In this document: positions 16,545 through 19,202 of the stretch, piece by piece | Numbering within the stretch: the first letter of the stretch is position 1 | Layout: every line of letters begins with the position of its first letter | Made by a program: the position numbers and the translations under genes | Assembly: GCA_964555935.1 (NCBI GenBank) | Contig: CAZKUN010000179.1 | Location: 1-19,202 of the forward strand | Direction of reading: 5' to 3' | Length of the DNA: 19,202 nt | From: CAZKUN01 sp964555935 | GTDB lineage: Bacteria > Armatimonadota > Zipacnadia > Zipacnadales > VGFC01 | The notes under the pieces: model-generated | Database searches by the model: none | Told to the model about the DNA's origin: nothing | Seen by the model: only the letters and a program-made list of their open reading frames with translations

Positions 16545-16608
16545 GCGGGCAAGAATGCCCGCCCCACGGTACGGCACAGGTCGTCGTGGCGCGGGCATTC
16601 TTGCCCGC
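16545..16608. repeat. REP/BIME-like inverted repeat element between the two permease genes
   Basis: Two copies of an 18-base hairpin sequence, GCGGGCAAGAATGCCCGC at 16545-16562 and its exact reverse complement at 16591-16608, occur in opposite orientation. Each copy folds on itself (stem GCGGGCA, loop of four bases). The outer arms extend inward as CCACG/CGTGG, giving 24-base arms with one mismatch and a 16-base centre. This is the architecture of paired REP elements, which can stabilise the upstream mRNA or attenuate transcription. It fills most of the 90-base gap between the fusion permease and the MalG-type permease. Confidence 0.8.
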
Positions 16609-16613
16609 GGTCG

Positions 16614-18974
16614 TTACGGATTCTCCGCCTCGTAGTGCACCCACTTGGGCGCGAGCTTCATCTGAATGAGCGTCAGAGCCAGGATGATCCAGAACAGCAC
16701 CCATGCCAACGCGGATGCGTAGCCCATCTTGAAGTACCGGAAACCGTTGTTGAACAGGTAGTAGACGTAGAACATCGTCGAGTCGACAGGCCCGCCCTGG
16801 GTCATGATGTAGGCCTGGTTGAAGATCTGAAACGTGCCGATCGTCCCCATGATCGCGGAGAAGAAGATGTACGGCGACAGCATCGGCAGCGTGACCGCCA
16901 TGAATCGCCGGATCGGCCCCGCGCCATCGATCTCAGCCGCCTCGTATAGCTGTTGGGGGATGCCCTTCAGCCCCGCGAGCCAGATGATCATCCCCTGCCC
17001 CGCACCCCATAGCCCCATGAGGATAATCGAGGGTTTCGCCCACGCCGCATCGGTTAGCCAGTTCGGTCCGCCAATGCCGATCGATCCGAGCCCCCGGTTG
17101 ATCAGCCCGTGTTGCGGGTTGAGCACCCACATCCAGAGGATGCTGCTGGCGACCGTCGGCACGATGGCGGGCATGTAGTAGATCGTGCGGTACAGCGGCA
17201 TGCCGCGCACCGCAGCGTTCAGGAGCATCGCCACGCCCAGCCCGATCGCCATGCCGATCGGCACCCCGAGAACCATGAACCACGTGTTGCCTAGGGATTT
17301 CCAGAACAGCGGATCGTCGAAGAAGAGCGTCCGGTAATTCGCGAGCCCTGTGAAGCTCGGAGCATGGAGCACGTCATACCGACAGAAGCTCAACACGAGG
17401 CTCACCACGACCGGCCCGCCGGTGAAGATCAGGAAGCCCGTGATCCATGGCGAGGCGAAGAGGAAACCCGCGACCGCCTCGCGCTTGCCGCCGCCACTCG
17501 CGCTGAACGAGCGCTTCAGGTGCGGCCGGGCGATGAAGAACCCCACCCCCACAACGAGCAGCGCCCCAAACGCGACGAGCGGCCAACTGACCGGTCGGTC
17601 CTCATCGGCCGCGTAGAGGAGATCGAGTTGTTCCTGCACGGCCTTCGCGCCGACCGTCATCGCCTCATCGGGCTCGAGGTTGTGGTAGATCGCCGCCTCC
17701 ATCGCGCGGGCGTGCTCGTCCCAGAGGAGTTGCCCCACCGGCGTGACCGGCCGGAAGCGACTATGCGGCATCAGGTCGATGAAGAGGCGCAGGTACTCGT
17801 GCGTCCGGCCCTCCTTGGGGGCGAACTCCGCGAACGCCATCTCATTGATGCGCTCGTTGGCGTACATCCACGGCACGTACGTGCGTCCCCAGCTTCGGGC
17901 GTAGGCGTGCTCGGCGGCGCAGTCGATCCGGCCCGCCTCGATGGAGTTCATGAACTTCACAAACTCCCACGCTTCCTCCGAGTGCGCCGCGCCCTCAGGA
18001 ATGGCCCACGCGAACCCGCCGGACCACGTGATGGGATCGTGTCCCTCCCTGGCCGGCGCGGGCACGACGCCGAAGCGCATGTCAGGTTTGTGGCGCTCAA
18101 TGGCCTCGAGATTCCAGTTACCGTTGATGACCATCGCGACCTTGCCCACGAGGAACGGGTCGAGCGCGCCGCTCTGGAAACTCTCCTGGAAGCCGTTGAT
18201 CTCCTCGGCGCCGCCGATCGCATCGTAGACATCGGTCACGTACTCGAGCGCGCCCACATTCTCCGGCGCGTCAAGCGTGCAGGTCCGCCCGTCGGCGCTC
18301 ATGAACTCGCCGCCGCTCTGCCAGGCGTACATGTAGAGCCACGAGTTGCCGTAGTTCGGGATGAAGCCGATGCGGACGATATTGTCGTTGGCGTCGCGCT
18401 CGGTCAGCCGGACGGCGTACTCCTTCAGCTCCGTCCAGTTGCTCGGCGGCACGACGTCGTCGTTCTCGTCGACATAGCCGGCCTGTCGGAGGAGGTCCTC
18501 GTTGTAGTAGAGCGCGCGGTCGTCCGTGGTGATGGGGACGCCATAGACGCCGCCCTCGTAGACCACCTCGTCCCAGCAGGCCTTGTAGAAATCCTCGGAG
18601 CGAATGCCGTTGGGGTCGTCACGATCACGCTCGATGAGCTCATCGAGCTTCAGGAACGCTCCCCGCGCCGCCCACCCGCCGATGGAGAAGCGGTCCTGGT
18701 TGATGACATCCGGGGGCGAGCCGCCGGCGATGGCGCACATGAGCTTCTGCTCGTCCATGCGTCCGCCACTGGCGCTGGTGACGAGCTTGATATCGGGGTG
18801 AAGCCGCTCAAACTCATCGAAGCACTTCCGCCAGCCCTCGCGATTCCACACGCCCCAGATGACGAGTTCGACCGGCTCGGCGTGGCAGGGCCGAGAGACG
18901 GTGGCGAGCAGTGCGGTGGCGCACAGGGCGAGGAGTGTCGGCGGCATCAAGCGTCGAGTCATCTGATACACCAT
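16614..18974 (-). CDS. Fusion of extracellular sugar-binding protein and MalF-type ABC permease
   Basis: This single 786-residue chain combines two importer components that are normally separate. Residues 1-32 form a signal peptide (RRLMPPTLLALCATALLATV, likely cut after CHA). Residues 33-455 form a family-1 extracellular solute-binding protein (VELVIWGVWNREGWRKCFDE, GGSPPDVINQD, YGVPITTDDRALYYNEDLL, GKVAMVINGNW, WSGGFAWAIPEGA). An extra membrane helix follows at 463-482 (WPLVAFGALLVVGVGFFIA), then a short positively charged linker (RPHLKRSFSASGGGKRE). Residues 500-786 form a complete MalF-type permease, with the EAA loop EAAEIDGAGPIRRFMAVTLP at 678-697. The extra helix returns the chain to the cytoplasm, so the permease starts on its usual side. 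ATG at 18974 was taken; 18962 is an alternative. It is the first gene of the sugar operon and partners the MalG-type gene. The reading frame is continuous, arguing for a true fusion. Confidence 0.95.
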   Translation of the reverse strand: MVYQMTRRLMPPTLLALCATALLATVSRPCHAEPVELVIWGVWNREGWRKCFDEFERLHPDIKLVTSASGGRMDEQKLMCAIAGGSPPDVINQDRFSIGGWAARGAFLKLDELIERDRDDPNGIRSEDFYKACWDEVVYEGGVYGVPITTDDRALYYNEDLLRQAGYVDENDDVVPPSNWTELKEYAVRLTERDANDNIVRIGFIPNYGNSWLYMYAWQSGGEFMSADGRTCTLDAPENVGALEYVTDVYDAIGGAEEINGFQESFQSGALDPFLVGKVAMVINGNWNLEAIERHKPDMRFGVVPAPAREGHDPITWSGGFAWAIPEGAAHSEEAWEFVKFMNSIEAGRIDCAAEHAYARSWGRTYVPWMYANERINEMAFAEFAPKEGRTHEYLRLFIDLMPHSRFRPVTPVGQLLWDEHARAMEAAIYHNLEPDEAMTVGAKAVQEQLDLLYAADEDRPVSWPLVAFGALLVVGVGFFIARPHLKRSFSASGGGKREAVAGFLFASPWITGFLIFTGGPVVVSLVLSFCRYDVLHAPSFTGLANYRTLFFDDPLFWKSLGNTWFMVLGVPIGMAIGLGVAMLLNAAVRGMPLYRTIYYMPAIVPTVASSILWMWVLNPQHGLINRGLGSIGIGGPNWLTDAAWAKPSIILMGLWGAGQGMIIWLAGLKGIPQQLYEAAEIDGAGPIRRFMAVTLPMLSPYIFFSAIMGTIGTFQIFNQAYIMTQGGPVDSTMFYVYYLFNNGFRYFKMGYASALAWVLFWIILALTLIQMKLAPKWVHYEAENP

Positions 18975-19024
18975 TCGCGCCTGACTTCGCGAGGCAGAAC
19001 GTCGAGACCTTCCGGCGCCTGCGG

Positions 19025-19202
19025 CTACCGCACGGCCCCAGCATTGCGCTCATCGCAGAGCCTGCGCGCAAGTTGGACGACTGACAGCACGTGAGCTCTG
19101 AGGTTGTCACCGACCTGCGTGTGCGCCTGGTGCAGTATGTTATTCCGACATTCGATGATCCGCTTCCCTGCCTCCAACTCATTGGTGTCAGTCCCCGGGC
19201 GG
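19025..19202 (-). CDS. C-terminal end of an unidentified minus-strand gene (cut by window edge)
   Basis: One minus-strand frame is open from the right edge for 58 codons and ends at TAG (19025-19027). The translation looks like the helical end of a real protein, for example TNELEAGKRIIECRNNILHQ followed by NLRAHVLSVVQLARRLCDERN. Third-position GC is fairly high, as in the other genes. The only start codon in the visible part would come late, so the gene begins outside the window. I do not recognise the family. Its stop lies 50 bases before the fusion gene, so it could be co-transcribed with the sugar operon. Overlapping frames on the same strand look less protein-like. Confidence 0.42.
   Translation of the reverse strand, partial: RPGTDTNELEAGKRIIECRNNILHQAHTQVGDNLRAHVLSVVQLARRLCDERNAGAVR

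Noticed and set aside
17364..19094. Very long plus-strand open frame (576 codons) opposite the fusion gene
   Set aside because: The opposite strand encodes a clear binding protein-permease with all family motifs. The plus-strand translation is rich in Arg, His, Val and Asp with no recognisable domain, as expected of an antisense shadow in GC-rich DNA.
1..19202. Genome-wide reassignment of TGA suggested by the in-frame TGA in the carotenoid gene
   Set aside because: Several genes here, including the terpene cyclase, adaptor, FtsX permease and lyase, end naturally at TGA.

Overview
The window is a GC-rich bacterial chromosomal fragment with two blocks of co-directional genes that meet tail to tail at about 7.73-7.77 kb. 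It has no rRNA, tRNA, CRISPR array or transposase. Signal peptides, hopanoid/carotenoid-type genes and a large secreted polysaccharide lyase in a sugar-transport operon suggest a Gram-negative-like, carbohydrate-degrading bacterium of the kind common in Planctomycetota and related phyla. That placement is an inference, because no marker gene is present.

Left block. A carotenoid-biosynthesis membrane protein (CruF/DUF422-like, minus strand) runs off the left edge and is divergent from the plus-strand genes. Its only plausible N-terminus is interrupted by an in-frame TGA. The plus-strand operon (719-7729) encodes a squalene-hopene-cyclase-like protein with an altered catalytic motif, a short membrane-fusion (HlyD-type) adaptor without a coiled-coil hairpin, a LolD/MacB-type ATPase, a duplicated FtsX-type permease, and an unrecognised histidine-rich protein. 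The adaptor, ATPase and permease form an exporter or lipid-extraction complex. Its location directly behind a terpene cyclase suggests that it handles a polycyclic terpenoid or another lipid.

Right block (minus strand, 18974 down to 7765). This is a polysaccharide-utilisation operon. In transcription order it holds a solute-binding protein fused to a MalF-type permease, a MalG-type permease with a roughly 255-residue extracytoplasmic insertion, a secreted heparinase II/III-like lyase, a secreted glycoside-hydrolase-like protein translationally coupled to the lyase by a TGATG overlap, an aldo/keto reductase, and a zinc-dependent alcohol dehydrogenase. The lyase and hydrolase-like protein would depolymerise an anionic polysaccharide outside the cytoplasm, the rearranged CUT1-type importer would take up the products, and the two oxidoreductases would act on the released sugars. 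No sugar-importer ATPase is encoded here, so a shared one elsewhere is likely. A 64-bp REP-like inverted element lies between the two permease genes, and a hairpin sits just before the lyase start codon. The C-terminus of one further minus-strand gene probably enters from the right edge.

The most distinctive feature is the importer. The binding protein is tethered to one permease through an extra membrane segment, and the partner permease carries a large novel extracytoplasmic domain. Second is the terpene cyclase with a DRDST motif joined to a lipid-type ABC export system.
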